A DNA stretch of 64,000 nucleotides from Branchiostoma belcheri (GCF_001625305.1 NW_017803824.1:2878960-2942959); one strand, 5' to 3'. Counted from the first letter of the stretch, positions 46,620 through 59,765 are shown. Made by a program: numbers and translations. Notes: generated by a model from the letters alone, not told the origin.

Positions 46620-48675
46620 AAATGTTTCCTACAGTCTTCCCTACCAACATCTGCCTGGAGATTACTGTTGGCCATCCCTCCTTATCCTGCCAAGTAATCA
46701 TGCTCAGAAACACTTGACTCTAATGTCTTCTGTGAAAAGTTTGACAGAGTTCCATCATTTATCTTTGTTTGACTTTGAGCAAGAGAGCCCTGTTTGGAAC
46801 AGTGCCCATCATGTTCTCACTCACTGTCTGGCACAGATTCATGAAAGTGTGCTCTCACATACAAAAAAGTTCATTCATGAAGTTCAGAGAAATGGCAAAC
46901 ATCTGTAATGTCTCACTGGAAACCCTATATGCTGTTGAGATCAAATATCTGTCTGTATCATGCTATAATGGCTGACTAGGATTGGGGTCATACCAATTCG
47001 ATTTGTTGGTTCCCAGATTTAAAACAAACAAAAAATGAACTGGAAGATCCACATCAAAACAAGAAGTTGGGCTAGTGAGACAGTACATTTTTGGTATGCC
47101 AAAGGCAGATCCATGTTCCAGATTCATATCTTGCAAGGCAGTATTTTCTTGTGGCTGAATTTGTGATTAGGGAGTGAAGTCAAGCTTTTGAAACATTCAT
47201 AATAGGTAGCTTTTCCCAGAACTCGGTTTAAATCATTTCTGTTTTGAGTCACAGCTAGTCTTGTATTTCACAGCGATTCTATCTCTAACTTGAACACTTA
47301 CACAAACAGGATACAGCCAGATCGTGTTTCAAAATAAAAGGGTCCCAGTTACTTTCATCCATCTTATTATTCATCTTCTTTAGGGGTATTCATTCCTTGG
47401 AGGTTTAAGGATGTCTTGAGTTTGTAAACTGAATTAGAATGAGGAATGCCTTATAAGTTCAGCAACAGTTTACAATTTCATGTTTTTCTAAAAGATGATA
47501 GTAAATGTTTGAAATGACTAGAAAATGATTCATACATGTAAAGCTGTCTCTGTCCCTTGATCATATGTCCATGCTTGACTGGGTATGAAGAGAAGTTTTT
47601 GATTGTATCTTATCATCTACAATCAAAATTGTTAACTGACTCCTGAACTGGATGTTTGGGGATCCTGTTCCACACCAAAGCAGGTTGAAGTTTCACTAGT
47701 GCCAGTCTGAGGGTGGGATAATTAGAATGGAGAGTTGTTGACCAAAGCCCTCCTGATCTCATCCAGGATTTGCGCAGATTAGGCCAGCCAGCAGGAGTGT
47801 CTGTGCAGTTGTACTGGGTTATGCATGAGAGCTGGAGGGTGATCCTGCTTATTCAAGTGTTTTCAGGGGAGGAGGGGTAAGGTTACACAGGAGGGTTTGC
47901 AGGCCCTTGGGGTTTACAGACTAGTTACTAGGAGTTTGCTTTGACTTGTTGTTCCCCAGAGATACCCATGGTAAACAAAAAGTTTGAAACAATGACAACT
48001 AGAAAGGATTGTGATAGGAGCTTCTAGTTGTTTGCCTGCTGTGGTAAAAAAAAGTGAAGATTCTATGTATTCTAATTGAAAAGGGTGAGATTTGATTTGA
48101 AGTGTGAGAAGTCTGGAACTCAAAAAACAGAAGTAAAACAGTAAATTTGTATGTTGAAATTGGGAGAGCTGGAGGTACCAAACATGAAGATTTGAGTAAA
48201 GACCAGGACACTTCAGGCAGCCCATCCCATGTGTATCATCACTGCTTTGATCAACAGTCTCACCAGGTGGGCTGGTCCCCATGGCCGAGGGAGAAACCAT
48301 ATGTGTGTCATCTGATCAGTGATGACAGGCTAAGTCATTCCTCTTCTTAGGGGGTGTCGCAAACTAAAAAAACAACTTATTTCTAAAACTTACATTTCCT
48401 TTTTAGAGTTTACTAAGTCTGACAAGTAAGAATAGAGTTTTACTGTGGGAAAGAGTGAAAGATTGTTTGCAAAGATTTGATAAAAGTTGCGTTGTCATTG
48501 TCGCGACATTGTATCACCCCAGAAAAATGCAGAAATGGTACAGCCCGGTAATTCCTCAAGCCTGTGGGGGATGACTAAATCTGTCACTGGCATCACTTCC
48601 TGGCAGCTGAGCCACAGGCGCGGGGTCTGGATGTGTTTCCTCTGAGTTTTCCATGTGGGTTGTGGTTTCCCTCAG
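46620..48675. other. Unique DNA with a degraded MITE end and a hairpin
   Basis: The stretch 46985-47100 carries a diverged terminus of the 18.4-kb family (GGTCATACCAATTCGATTTG, then TTGGTTCCCAG). A perfect 11-bp hairpin lies at 47597-47628. No gene is supported; minus frames at 47914-48300 are unsupported. Confidence 0.45.
47597..47628. repeat. Short perfect hairpin
   Basis: TTTTGATTGTA and TACAATCAAAA are perfect 11-bp complements around a 10-nt loop. It is too short for a microRNA precursor and has no T-tract terminator context. Role unknown. Confidence 0.8.
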
Positions 48676-48753
48676 TCCCACTCTCCCAGCAGTTCTCTAA
48701 ACTTCCTTTCCAGCCACCGGACTTTTGATTTTTACACTCCCGAGCAGAGAGAG
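48676..48753 (+). CDS. Candidate small coding exon
   Basis: Acceptor TTGTGGTTTCCCTCAG ends at 48675 and a consensus donor GAGAGAG/GTAAGT begins at 48754. The 78 nt between are a multiple of three and open in one frame only, reading SHSPSSSLNFLSSHRTFDFY followed by TPEQRE. A second acceptor (ACTTCCTTTCCAG) at 48713 would shorten it. Ser-rich text, good borders and frame closure in the other two frames make this one of the better exon candidates. No family is recognisable, and no neighbouring exon was found. Confidence 0.25.
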
Positions 48754-49749
48754 GTAAGTTCCATGTTGCAGATCGCTGTTTTTTTCATTTCATGTAACTG
48801 TGTGAAATGTAGGAGGAAATGGTGAAAACAGCAAGAGGTCTGGGAGCAAGTTTGTTCTGGCAACCAACTCCAATTGTCCTTCATGGTATTTCCACCATTT
48901 GGAATTTGATGTTCCTGAATTCTGTTATTTGTGGAAAGTTTAACAGTTGTACAATTTTGTGTTGAGATGCTTTTGTGAAAAACCCACTTTTTTTCCCTCC
49001 GATAAGCGCTGTGTATTCAGACGGAGGTGTTAACTGTGTAAGTTGTCAAGTCATGACTGGGTGCTAATTTTTCACCCAATGTGTTAATAATAGAGTCAGC
49101 TACTGCTGTGGTGTTATCACCCCCAACCAGACTTACCGAAAATGGCCTTGACAATTGTGCGGAGCTTCCTACCATTTAACCTGCATTAGTCAAATTTTGG
49201 GTGGTCAGAGTTATAATTTCTTCTCGCAGACTTGACGGGTAGCAATTTAGTCAATAGGTTGTTTCCCTAACCATGTATTCAGTGCAGTCTCAAGTGACAA
49301 CTTTTTATTTTTCGCCCCTAAATACTATCATTACAAGGGACACACCCAATTTTTTCGAAGTGAGGGGGTATGGAGAGTCTTTTACTGACTCTTCCTGAAC
49401 TTTTAAACCCCTGCTAAGAAAGGGCCAGTATTGGGGTCACACTCCAGACATGTAGTTCTCATCCTATTGGCTTTATTTATGTTGCAAATCAGTGTTTGGA
49501 GCAGGGAGATCCCGTGGCCAAGGGATGAAAATTTGGATTTCACGGCTTGAATAGAGAAGGTGCCCATCAGTCTGGGGACTAGGCCTCCACAAAAGCACAA
49601 AACTTTCCTCTTTATGCGGCCCTTTTCATTGTTCTCTTTGTGGTTGTGGCTTTCCTTGTAGCGCGGACATTATGTTTTCTCAGTTTGGGAAAACTTCTCT
49701 TGTAGCCAAGGTAAACTTCTGACACCCTGTGGATGCGGTGCTGCTATTA
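48754..49749. other. Unique non-coding DNA
   Basis: Nothing recognisable apart from pyrimidine-rich patches. Confidence 0.45.
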
Positions 49750-49985
49750 GTATTACCCGTGTTTGTAATCCTTCCAGTTCATTGAGCGCCTCGCTTTTCT
49801 CTGAACCAAGGCCGCTGTCAGAGGCACCGAGAACTTAGCCCCCCTTTGTACTTGACCAATTGTTACAGGGTTGATTGCTATAATTATGTCCATATGCCCC
49901 GCTTGTTTGTGGTCCTGGGATTTCTGATTTATAATCCTGGCGGATCTATTATTCATAGGGCGCTTCCATTATGGATGACCATGGT
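49750..49985. promoter_or_regulatory. Candidate conserved non-coding block
   Basis: A complex, repeat-free patch with GACCAATTGTTACAG, GGTTGATTGCTATAATTATG, GATTTATAATCCTGG and GGATCTATTATTCATAGG. Several homeodomain/PBX-like cores occur within 130 bp in a GC-moderate context. Suggestive only. Confidence 0.3.
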
Positions 49986-50060
49986 CTGTGGAAACACATG
50001 TTGCCTGCAACAGAAGGGGGCATGATGAAGTGTGAACAACCCATTAACAAGTCTGTGAAA

Positions 50061-50335
50061 TTCCTGTCCCTGTCTCTATGATGATAGATGATACCAGGCT
50101 GGTCAAAGGCAAGTTTGATGCCGCTCTGATAAAAAATACTATTTGTCAGAAATGAACTCAGAAGTTTGACAGCAGTCACTGAGTCAGACATGCAAAACAT
50201 CGGTATCGCTTTTCCTGTTCTTGTCTCTGTATTGATATAGTCTGGTTTGATGTGCAGCTTTGATGAAAGCACTATCAGAAACAAACTTGCAAGTTTGACA
50301 GCAGTCTGGCATAGGAAAACATTAGTATCACTTTC
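50061..50335. repeat. Diverged tandem duplication, period about 151 bp
   Basis: TTCCTGTCCCTGTCTCT ... AAGTTTGACAGCAGTC (from 50061) and TTCCTGTTCTTGTCTCT ... AAGTTTGACAGCAGTC (from 50212) are successive copies with intermediate divergence. The duplication helps keep a 148-codon minus-strand frame open (50395-49949), whose protein likewise shows the repeated TAVKL text. I do not consider that frame a gene. Confidence 0.75.
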
Positions 50336-52559
50336 GCAAGCAAGCTGAGAAGCTAGTGTTTCAGTCTTGCCACTTGTGTTCCCCACTGGGGCCATTAATT
50401 TTGTCAGAAGTTTCGGGATTAATGGCCAAAGTCACGAGAAGCTCAATGTCAATGGTAACAAGGCTGCTGTGTAGTCCTCAAGCTATGAAACTCTCCCGTG
50501 CATATTTCATATCAAAGTAGAACATCATATGAATTCTTTTCAAGAACTTCAAAGAAATGGAAATATTTCTGTCCCTCTGAACATAATCATGGTGTCAATG
50601 CCATGAATTCCCTTCTTGCTTATACTATTTCAGCAGAGTTCTTTGGCTTGGTTGTGTATACAGCATTTCAACCGAACTGAAAATATGTACATATCCGGCA
50701 GCAACCACATATTCAAGTGCATCCGATACACGGTCTGACCACCTAGGTAGTTTTGTTTATGTCACATGTGAGTGACAGTGTAACAAATATAATAGTTTGA
50801 GGGCAGTAACACCACTTACAAAGTTTATGTAAATAATTGTATTGGCAAATACTACAAAACAAGACTTAAACTTTGCATAGGTAGCCTCTGTTCCAGGCAT
50901 TGGTTGGTGGCTGGCATGTAATGGCAATGTACCTCAGTGTCTCCTTTGGAGACTAGGCGTGCAATTGGTTTCCTTCTAGGCCAGCTATAGCTTTGACAAA
51001 TACTTGTTAATTGCAGAAGGGTGTCAAAGAGGTCTTGATTATATTGTGGGAGTGAGCAGTGAGTGTGAAAATACATCCATATGCGGTCAAGTGGAAACTA
51101 GACCAGGGCATCGACTCTGGATGTTTGTGTTTCGTGTAATCTGAAAGTATTAGTAACATAAAAGATCAGTAATGAAATATTTCGTTTTAAAATGGAAGGT
51201 AGAATAGTGCTAAAAGGGTTAAAAACCTTCTTGGATGATGACATCAAAAGCATAAACACATGGCCTTTAACTCAGAGGATCAGAGAAGTGACCCTTTGAG
51301 GTCAGAGCCAATATGTTCTATCTATGTTATTACCCCAGGACTGAGGCAGGGCAGAGCTATTTCCTGGCTATCATGTAATATTTATATACCTACACTTGGC
51401 TGGTCGCACACTCTGCCTTATGTCAAGGGTTACTCAGTACAGTGCAGGGTTTGCTCTATTGCTTTTCCTCACGGTCGTGTGGATGGGATTAGTGATGATT
51501 GGGGTTTTCAAGTCTGAAAGTGGGCTGTACAAGCTGTTACTTCGAGGGTAAAATTTTCATGTTTGATTTATGGCTGATAACTGGAAAGCAAGAACTTAAT
51601 TATTGGGAACATGCCTGCTCTTGCAATATTTATATTCACAATACCTAAACCTATTTTGGAAAATGTCTTGAATGGATTCTATGTACAATATACTTTTGAA
51701 ACTATACAGTACTCTTGACTCTAGAGTTTCTTGATTTTTTGACATACTTTTTTCGAAGAGACATAAAATGTACAAGACTACAGCTGAGTTGTATATAGCA
51801 AGTGACAGACAAGCCATACATATACAATAGCCAAAAACTGACTTGAAATATGGCATAACATAGAAAGATGCCAATGCCGTTTTTGGTTATTAGGGTAGAG
51901 TGTTCTGTCCCTGTCTATAACTAATCCTCTCATATTTCAGTAAGATCCCATTCCTTGAATATGTGATTCTTATAAAGACTGCTTTGATGTTTGTCCATTG
52001 TTCATAATGCTGTAGGGATGCACATGAAGCGGTTTTAACTCTTTCTTTTCCTTCTACCTTTGATGTATCTTCTGAATCCCTCTCTCTGCTTATCAGTTGT
52101 TTTGTTCCTTGCCTTTTCTTTCTCATTACGACCTGAGAATGGAGTTTGGGGCGGCTACACTCAGCAGATGTTGCTCCCCTGGCCAAGGTCTCCCGCTGAG
52201 AAGATTACCTATGATTACCCCCTGTCCATTCCCTACCTGTAATTATTTCCCGCTTTCCAAATCTCCATTCAACTCTTGGCAACTTTTCCAGCTGCCCAAC
52301 GCGTAACACATGTTCACAAAAGTGTTTTTCTGAAAGGTTACTAACCTTTAGGCCAGCGATAAAAAAGAGTAGGGTGAACTTGAAGCACAACATGAAAACA
52401 TGGCCTAAGGGGAAAGCCTGTACACAGTATCAGGGAGTGAATGTAGCTAAAAGTTATTCTCCTCACAGCTTTGATTCATCATCACGTCCTGCTAAAGTTT
52501 TGAGGAGCAAGGAAACAAGATGGTTTGACATTATGCCTCGGAATCAGGGATTTTAGTGT
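50336..52559. other. Unique non-coding DNA
   Basis: No gene or repeat is seen over about 2.2 kb. Frames at 51596-51874 and 51890-52186 are unsupported. Confidence 0.45.
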
Positions 52560-53060
52560 TCCCTAGGACGAAACCGGAAGGCGGGGGTCGTAAGGAGACA
52601 ACCGCGGGTATGACACATGCCATGTCGTGTTGTCTGGTTTAGCGGGGCAGAGTGGGGGAGGAATGCTGTAAGCGGACAGAGTTCAACACCCCGAGGGCGT
52701 CGCTGTCAGGTCGGGCGCTTCGCAGAGACAAGAGGGAAATGGGCATTATTGTGGTGGGCCTGGCAGGTGAAGTGGTAATACCCACCTGTCAATGTGATGT
52801 ATGCAGGGGCCAGGGAGGACAACGGACAATGGAAATGCTGGGTCCTGAACAATCGTTGGTCACACTGAGACCTGTAGTGTCCAGAGGCAGGGGGTTAGAC
52901 CACCAGGTGAGGTTTGAATTGCTTTCCAGGTGACCCACCTTGTCATTAACGCGATCGCTGGCTCGAATCCAAACCACAGGGACATCGTTCCCCATAAGCC
53001 AACTGTTCTCCGTGGTGAATGGCAGAACACGCTGACTGGGTTCGCGGAGCACACAGAGCT
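52560..53060. promoter_or_regulatory. CpG-richer candidate block
   Basis: The stretch 52560-52730 is CpG-rich (GACGAAACCGGAAGG, GAGGGCGTCGCTG, GGTCGGGCGCTTCGC). The stretch 52950-53050 contains CGCGATCGCTGG and a B-box-like GGCTCGAATCC without a matching tRNA fold. Frames of 87-94 codons are open on both strands. Regulatory or unrecognised transcribed sequence are equally possible. Confidence 0.25.
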
Positions 53061-55569
53061 TCTAAATTGAAGGTGACATTGGGGGAGTGTTCACCTGGCC
53101 AAATCACTACAATCTACCTGGTAATTACATCCTTCCCAGCGGCTGTAACTACCTGCTTTACAACTGCAGAAGAAAAGGCAAGTGCGGCGTTTTCGTGGTG
53201 GTCTTTGTTCGACATGTCTTCTCTATCCAGCCTTTGTTTCGGCGCGTTGACTGTCAGTATCTTACAGTTGATGTTTCGTTCATCCCTCTTTAAATTACTT
53301 TGATGAGCTGCATTGTTTGCTAATTATAAAGGGCTGTGGTAGCCTCTGGAGGTTTTGTTTCTTGTAGAGATTTTAATCTTATTCGTGACTTGAAAGCATA
53401 CTCCTTACAGCTCAGACCTGCCATAACCTGGTTTCCTTAGTGTCTGGTCTGTAGACCATTTTATAGCTCACTCCCAGATGGTACTAAAAACATCTATAAG
53501 CTCCATAAACTCAAAGTAGAATTTGTCGGCTATATTCATTATGGTTTGATTAGAGTTCAGCCTGGGGGCTGGGCTCATTTGCGTCTTGCCGTGGGAGTTT
53601 TTCTTAATTCGTGCCCTTCTAATAATAAGTTCTATTCCTCAGAGAATGTAACCTTTTTGTACTCAAACATTTGCATTACTGTTAATATTTTCAGTAGCAA
53701 CATTTTATGAATGTTAATTATGTGGCTTCATTACCCAGTCAGCCGTATTATTATTATAATCGTAAAGTTCTTAAATAGTATTTAGGTCTTAAAATAGTAG
53801 AGAAATATTCCTTAAAACTGCCTTTACTCCAATTTTCTCCTCACAAATATTGTCTTGGCTAGTCTTTAGATTAGTAACGAAAAGTCAATATTTTACACTT
53901 GAAAGGAGAACATCTTTGTGGTCAAAGCTTGTGGTAAGAGAGTATAAACATCTACAGGTTTCTTGAACAGGAAGAGGATCAAAGCAGGTTTTGTTGAAGT
54001 CTCCAGTCTGTGCTTTTACCTGCGTTGTTGAAAGGATCCCCCAAGATTAAAGTCTGGTCTGTGTATCCTTCCGAAATAAACAGTTTTGACTTTCCCTGTT
54101 TGTTTGTGCAAGGTCAGCCCAGGTTGTGTCAATGTTTGGTTTCCTAAAGCTCCGTCACTGCTCAGCTGAACTGAACGGCCCTGTAAAAGGAAGATCTAGA
54201 ATTCAGACCAACAATAAACTTTGAACATACGCCAGTACTAGTACTGCCCCACCTACACTTTTGTGAAATGGATTCCACTGCTCATTGAAAAGCCATTCTG
54301 CCACTGGTTATAATAGAATCTGGATCACTACAACAATGCTTTTGCAGGTCTCCATACAATCAGCTAGATCTGGGTTTCTTCAAGTAAAGAGTTACATTAA
54401 TACATGCAGATACATGTAGTTATAACTGTTTTTGCTGCATCTGCCCCATAGGTATATCATGATGTTCCTTTGATGATAAGTGTAACAAGTGTGTCCTCCA
54501 TCATCCTTATTGACTAATCACACCTTCGTCAGTAGAAGACAGTCAGAGTCAAGGCTGAATTCAACAATTCCTATTAGTATTACACAGGTTCAGTTCAGTG
54601 CTTTCCAGTATAGTACGATTAGCATGCAAGTGGTAACTTGAAGAGCTGGCCAAGCACTTGGACCTGGGGTGATGGCATTCCTTTTCCCCAAAGAGTCTGT
54701 GATGTGTCTAGAAAGAGCAGGGGGAACAATTCGAAACCCGAGCTCAACTTTAACAGTGTTTTGGGCCATAAAACTGAGGCATGTTGGCGCCACAAATTGG
54801 GAAGGTAACCCGTTCGGGGCTTTGCCATCTCGCTGTATAATTTCCCAGTAGTGCAAGTTCTAGCTGTTAGCGACAACTTTCTAGGGTCTCTTAGGAGAGA
54901 AAACAGTTCAATTACGGTCATTGCTGGCTTAAAATTCATTAGATATAGTACTATAATAAAGCTATAACAAATACTTCCAATACACAAGGGGACTTATTAA
55001 GCATAATTGTCCCTAGTTGGGTAACAAAACAGCCAAAATTTTGCCAGAATATCTTCAATTGACAAAGTTTATGTAGGCTCCTGGGAAAATGAGAAATAAG
55101 AAATACATTTTCTTCTAAGACTTTTTTTAAAATTCCTTTTAATGTGGCCCAAAGGGTTAAATTTCGCATAGTTTGCTGCACATTTCAGACTGTATTACCG
55201 GTTGTAGACTTACTAAAGTGGTAAGTTACCATTTTGTAATGAACAGTAATAGAGCTACAGTACATCAATAAACATTTGTAGTAATCTGGTTCAGTAAATC
55301 TCTATACAACTTGTTTGCATTTGGCAAACACGTTGTGTTTGTTTTGCCGCTGCCGTCTTCTTTATCCCATTAACAATAGGGGCAATACTCGTCAAATCTT
55401 TACAGCGTTGTGTTTGCATGTGAATCCTGTTAATGAAAAAGGGGTTATAAAACTACTGTCATTTAATGTAGTAAAGTCAAAATGTTTGAAGTATATTATG
55501 CACACTGAATAGCATTTGCTTTGAAAATAAAACATACATTTTAAAGAGTACCAGTGTGTTAATCTGGTT
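53061..55569. other. Unique non-coding DNA
   Basis: The stretch 53640-53770 is AT-rich with TTTGCATTAC, TGTTAATTATG and similar words that could be homeodomain or POU sites. The stretch 54619-54987 has frames open on both strands without family resemblance. Confidence 0.4.
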
Positions 55570-55930
55570 CCATCTACTGTCAACTAATTTTGTGTTCATT
55601 AATCTTAGGTTGAAGTTTTTGTACAATTAATTGGTGATATTAATTGTTCGCATTCTTCAATCAGAATCCCTCTAATTAAATGCATGCATGCGTAATTATC
55701 AGTATCAAAAACATATTAATTTCACATGTCCATTTCCTCAGTTGGTGCTCCGGTATTGATCCAGGTCAGGAAAATTAATTGTCTTGTCCTTTCTTAATCG
55801 TTCCTTCCTTGATTAAACAGATGAAACCCAAATGGCTTCCCTTGACTGCAAATCCTTGCCTATTGGAGCCGATAAAAAATAGCCATTGGAAATTGTGATT
55901 TTCTCATCACTTTGTCATGGTCTGAGTATG
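55570..55930. promoter_or_regulatory. Homeodomain-site-rich candidate enhancer
   Basis: A dense set of TAATTA-type cores is seen: GTTCATTAATC, ACAATTAATTGG, ATATTAATTGTTC, CTAATTAAATGC, GTAATTATC, CATATTAATTTC, AAATTAATTG, CTTAATCG and GATTAAACAG. At the centre, two TAATTA sites (55673-55678 and 55693-55698) flank ATGCATGCATGC, giving an imperfect 26-bp palindrome. Site number, symmetry and embedded GC-containing text resemble conserved developmental enhancers. Conservation must be tested. Confidence 0.35.
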
Positions 55931-57261
55931 AAATGGATCAAGGATGAAGTCAGCCCCACCCCCTGCCGTGACCAGAGGGACCAGAAATCTGCAGAACTCT
56001 TCAGGGAAGGGGAGGAAACAACACAGCTGTATCCCTCCAATGACTCATGTCTGTGCAGGGAGTCAACATGATGAACACAGATTTCTGGCCCTATTGGATT
56101 TCCACCCCAGCACTTTTGTCTGGATTCGGTTGCCTCGCTGCAATGTGGTCTGTACTATGGATTTTTTTTTAAAACCCGCTCTCGAGCAGTGGCTGTGAGA
56201 ATAACATTGGTACTGAAAATCAATGTTGTCTTTGTCAGGCAGATGGCAATGGGAGTGAGAGCTGCTGACCTTGCATTTAAAATTGCTCTGAAGCGCTTTG
56301 AGGAATTCCTTCTTCTTTTCTCTAGTTATACACCTTTGTGAAATTTCAAGGTTAAATTTGATTGACTGCAAGCTCAGTTCTGCAGACCTTGTATGAATTG
56401 CAGAGCAGCTTTCTTTGCTTTATCTTGTATCAGATGTTCTTACATAAAGGTTAGAAATTCAATGTTTACCTTACCTTGTTAACTAGATATGGTGGATCTT
56501 TAACACAAAGTTATTTTGTCTACTGTAACATGTATACAAGTAGTTCTGACTGTGTATTTTGAAGTGTCATACCTTTGCTAGAAGTTTCAAACTTTCAATT
56601 GTAAACATGATTTGTCAGCGTTGCTGAGAGGCAGTTAGACCACTCCTGAGATGTTCAAGAAATTGGGGATTATTTTCCTAGAGCAACGTAAAGACCACAC
56701 GGCTTTAGGGCACTAAGTTTGTATACTTAGGCATTTCCTTGGTCGCCGCTGCGCTGGCGATAAGGCTCGGAAATTCGCAACATCCTCCTCCGAGTATCGT
56801 AAGAGAAATGCAGCGGAAAGTTGAGAGGGACTGATATCAATTTCCTCACTTCCCTTTTGGCTCAGAAGTACATTTTCTCCTCAGTTGCACCAGTTTAAAC
56901 TCTTTCCTAGTCTAAACAAAGTGGAAGCCCTTCCGACCTCACGGAATCTTCACCTCTTTGTCAATGATAACTGGGGGAATTTCCAGGACTAACATTGCAC
57001 CAGAGGGGCTGAGTTTGTATGTTCTGTAAATTGTAACATCAACTCCGATAATTCTGCTGGATTAGCAAGATGTGATCTACTGTAATGTCCTCTAGTAACT
57101 ACATCATGATTTAAACCTGACGGTAATAGATTTGGTGATAAGTTTTCTCTGTTGCAACAGATTCTCTGTTAGCCTGGATTGCTGACACTTGGGTTATTAG
57201 AGATTCTGTTTCTCTTGGAACAGCTGTAATGTTAATCTTCTCTCTGTTTCTCTTTCTGTAG
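55931..57261. other. Unique non-coding DNA
   Basis: No gene is supported. A CpG-bearing patch at 56730-56820 (GGTCGCCGCTGCGCTGGCGA) is noted. Confidence 0.4.
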
Positions 57262-57358
57262 TTTGCGGATGCTTAAGTGTTTTGGCTCAACGTGACTTGG
57301 TTACAGGATTGCTCCAATGCTCACGAGGAGACCTTCTGTTACTCCTGCCTCCAGGCTA
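57262..57358 (+). other. Possible terminal exon after a strong acceptor
   Basis: The best polypyrimidine tract in the window (TCTCTCTGTTTCTCTTTCTG then TAG) ends at 57261. Downstream, one frame is open to TAA at about 57356 (CGCLSVLAQRDLVTGLLQCS...). No donor follows, so it could only be a last exon. The protein is unrecognised, and a pyrimidine tract may simply be low complexity. Confidence 0.15.
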
Positions 57359-59765
57359 AAAATTCCCCAGCGAAATGAGCAGCCACGGGAGAAATCTGAC
57401 TGCTTTTCTGTAAACACAGCCCTGGAGAAATTTTGCCTGGGTTTATATAAACACTGCCATCATCTGGTGGAACCTTCCTGTGTTTGTTTACAAACTCCAG
57501 CAGACAAAATTCTTGATCTATCTTTGCTTCCTTCTGCTTTGCACAGATGGCCAAATGATATCAATTATATGAATTATAGATGGTTTAATATGACAGCTGA
57601 CATTGGGGATTAGAAATCCTCGTTTAGCTCAAGAGTGCGGAGGTGATTTCCTGAGGTGCTTAGACTGTCTGAGTTCCTTTCGGAGTCCAAATTGCTCAAC
57701 ATTGACCCAACAGACTGGAAACTGTTGATTTGGTGCCATTGTGAACTCTTTATCCCCTGACAGGCAGAACACAAGGATGGCACTGCTGTGGAAAATAATG
57801 GCATTAATACTGTCATTGTGTATTAATCCACAACTAATGGATTGGTTACTTGTCATCCCATGGCATGAATTTACATCAACATCCATTGATGTGGTGATTG
57901 ACTGGTGTCAATGGAAATGAGAACAGGGACAAATTCCATACAAGTCTATTCTTCTCTTAATAGCCCCAGCTTTTTCCTCACAGAGGGTTTGTTTTTGAAT
58001 GACTGGTGGTGATTGGTAAAGACAGACAGCATCAGATAAAGGAAACTCTATAGCAGCAGAATGTCAGTCACTTTTGGGAGGGAAGGGAAGTGGAAGAGCT
58101 ATGCCTGAATAGTTTGGTTCTATTACAGGCTCTGGCGGGATTCCTTTCTTTGTTGCTTGGTTTGGAAGCGATGGATTTTATTTCAAGCGTATGATGAGAG
58201 GATACATGCATGTGTGATAAAGGATGAAGACAGCAGATAACGATGTATTGTGTGACAAGGCTTGCACTACTATCCTTGCAGCCTTGTGTATTTAAATCAG
58301 AACATGGCGTCTTACAAGTGTTTCTGACTGGTGGACATTAATGTCTGGCATGTGACGCAGGTCAAAGTAGTTAAGTACCCGTTACCCCCCATGCTGCAAT
58401 TGAATCAGAACTGATAGCACAATTCTGACATGGTTGGCATAGAAATGGTGGTACTATCTATACAGTCGTATTCTTAGTCAGGACAATGTGTGTTTTGGTG
58501 GTCAAAAATGCTTGCCAATTGGGCGTCCAGCCGGATGGTACATGTCAAAGCTGTTGAGAATTCTTTGTTTTCTTTGCGACATTCATATCGGATCCGTTTG
58601 TATCTTTCAGCTCTAAAGTTTCTAAATGGTATGTAAACTCTGTTAATTCTGTCCACTTGTTTTCTGTCAATTCCTTGTCAGGTCAAGACCAACACAGGTG
58701 TGATGTAACAGGAAATGATGTCATAACACACTGCTTGAAAGCCGGCCAATCAGTCTGCGCCATTTCCTCCACAGCTAAGCGGCCTTTCCTTCAACCTTTC
58801 CAGTTCTCTGGTTAACCAGATATTTGCCTGCTAGTACCATAGATTAGAAACCTTATCTGAAGGGAAGTATTTCAATCAGATAGGGAGCTCATTTGTGTAA
58901 CCCCAGACTTTCCGATAAAGGAATAATTCTAGGTGCGGATGAAGCTGACCCAGACTAGGGTAGTTATAGGTATGGTCATTCTAGGTTTGTTTATTGTTTA
59001 GCCAAAATTACTTGTAATCTGAACTGGAAACAATAGTGATCAGTCATTGGAATACTGACAGTTTCTGAAGATCAGGACTCTTTTTGAGTCTACTAGAATA
59101 GGGGGAATGCAGTATATTCTCTGAATTTTCAAGGTCAAAGATTGGCCCAAAGTCAATTTTAAGTTAACTGGGTGAAACTATGGGTCATTCCTGGAAAGAG
59201 CAACTAGCTTAATTGGGAGATGGATTTTTTACAAAATGAAGATTTTCGTTTTCAACATCTGCTCGAAGTCTATGCCTTTTCTGTCAGCAGACCTTGACAG
59301 GCCCAGTTAGACCCTGATGCCCAGGGTGGTCCTCATGTCTGTGGGACACATCAGACCATCCTTTGATACCTGATAGTCACAGGAAAGCTGCAAATGATTA
59401 CAATAAAAGATCTACTTGAAATTAAAGATCTGAAAATACCTTGTGAGCTTACTGGAGAAAAAGGAGAAGGAAAGTAGAATGAGAGGAAGCTGTGGGTGGC
59501 TACCAGAAATTGTCGTCAGCTCTAATTTCTCTCACAGAAAAACAAACCAGCGTTTTAGGGTGTGAGTCATATAGTCTGGGTGTTTGCTGGTCTAGCTAGC
59601 AGGTGATGAAATAGATAGGGTTGGTCTGAACTGGAATGGCATCTACTTTCTGGTTTAAAGTGGTGGACGAAGGAGACAGTCTAGGACCAGTGGAAGATTG
59701 CTAGGCCTGATTGTCCTCTGAGTGTTTCTTGAGAAGACATCTGACTCAGTCCAGTTGTTGCAGTG
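57359..59765. other. Unique non-coding DNA
   Basis: No gene, RNA or mobile element is recognised. A CRE-like TGATGTCAT lies at about 58717. Confidence 0.45.

Noticed and set aside
47597..47628. microRNA precursor
   Set aside because: Stem of 11 bp is far too short and flanks do not extend the pairing.
49949..50395. 148-codon minus-strand frame
   Set aside because: Openness is helped by a 151-bp duplication; the protein shows the same duplication and no known motif.
52950..52990. Possible tRNA: B-box-like GGCTCGAATCC
   Set aside because: The T arm does not pair and no A box or acceptor stem can be placed at tRNA spacing.
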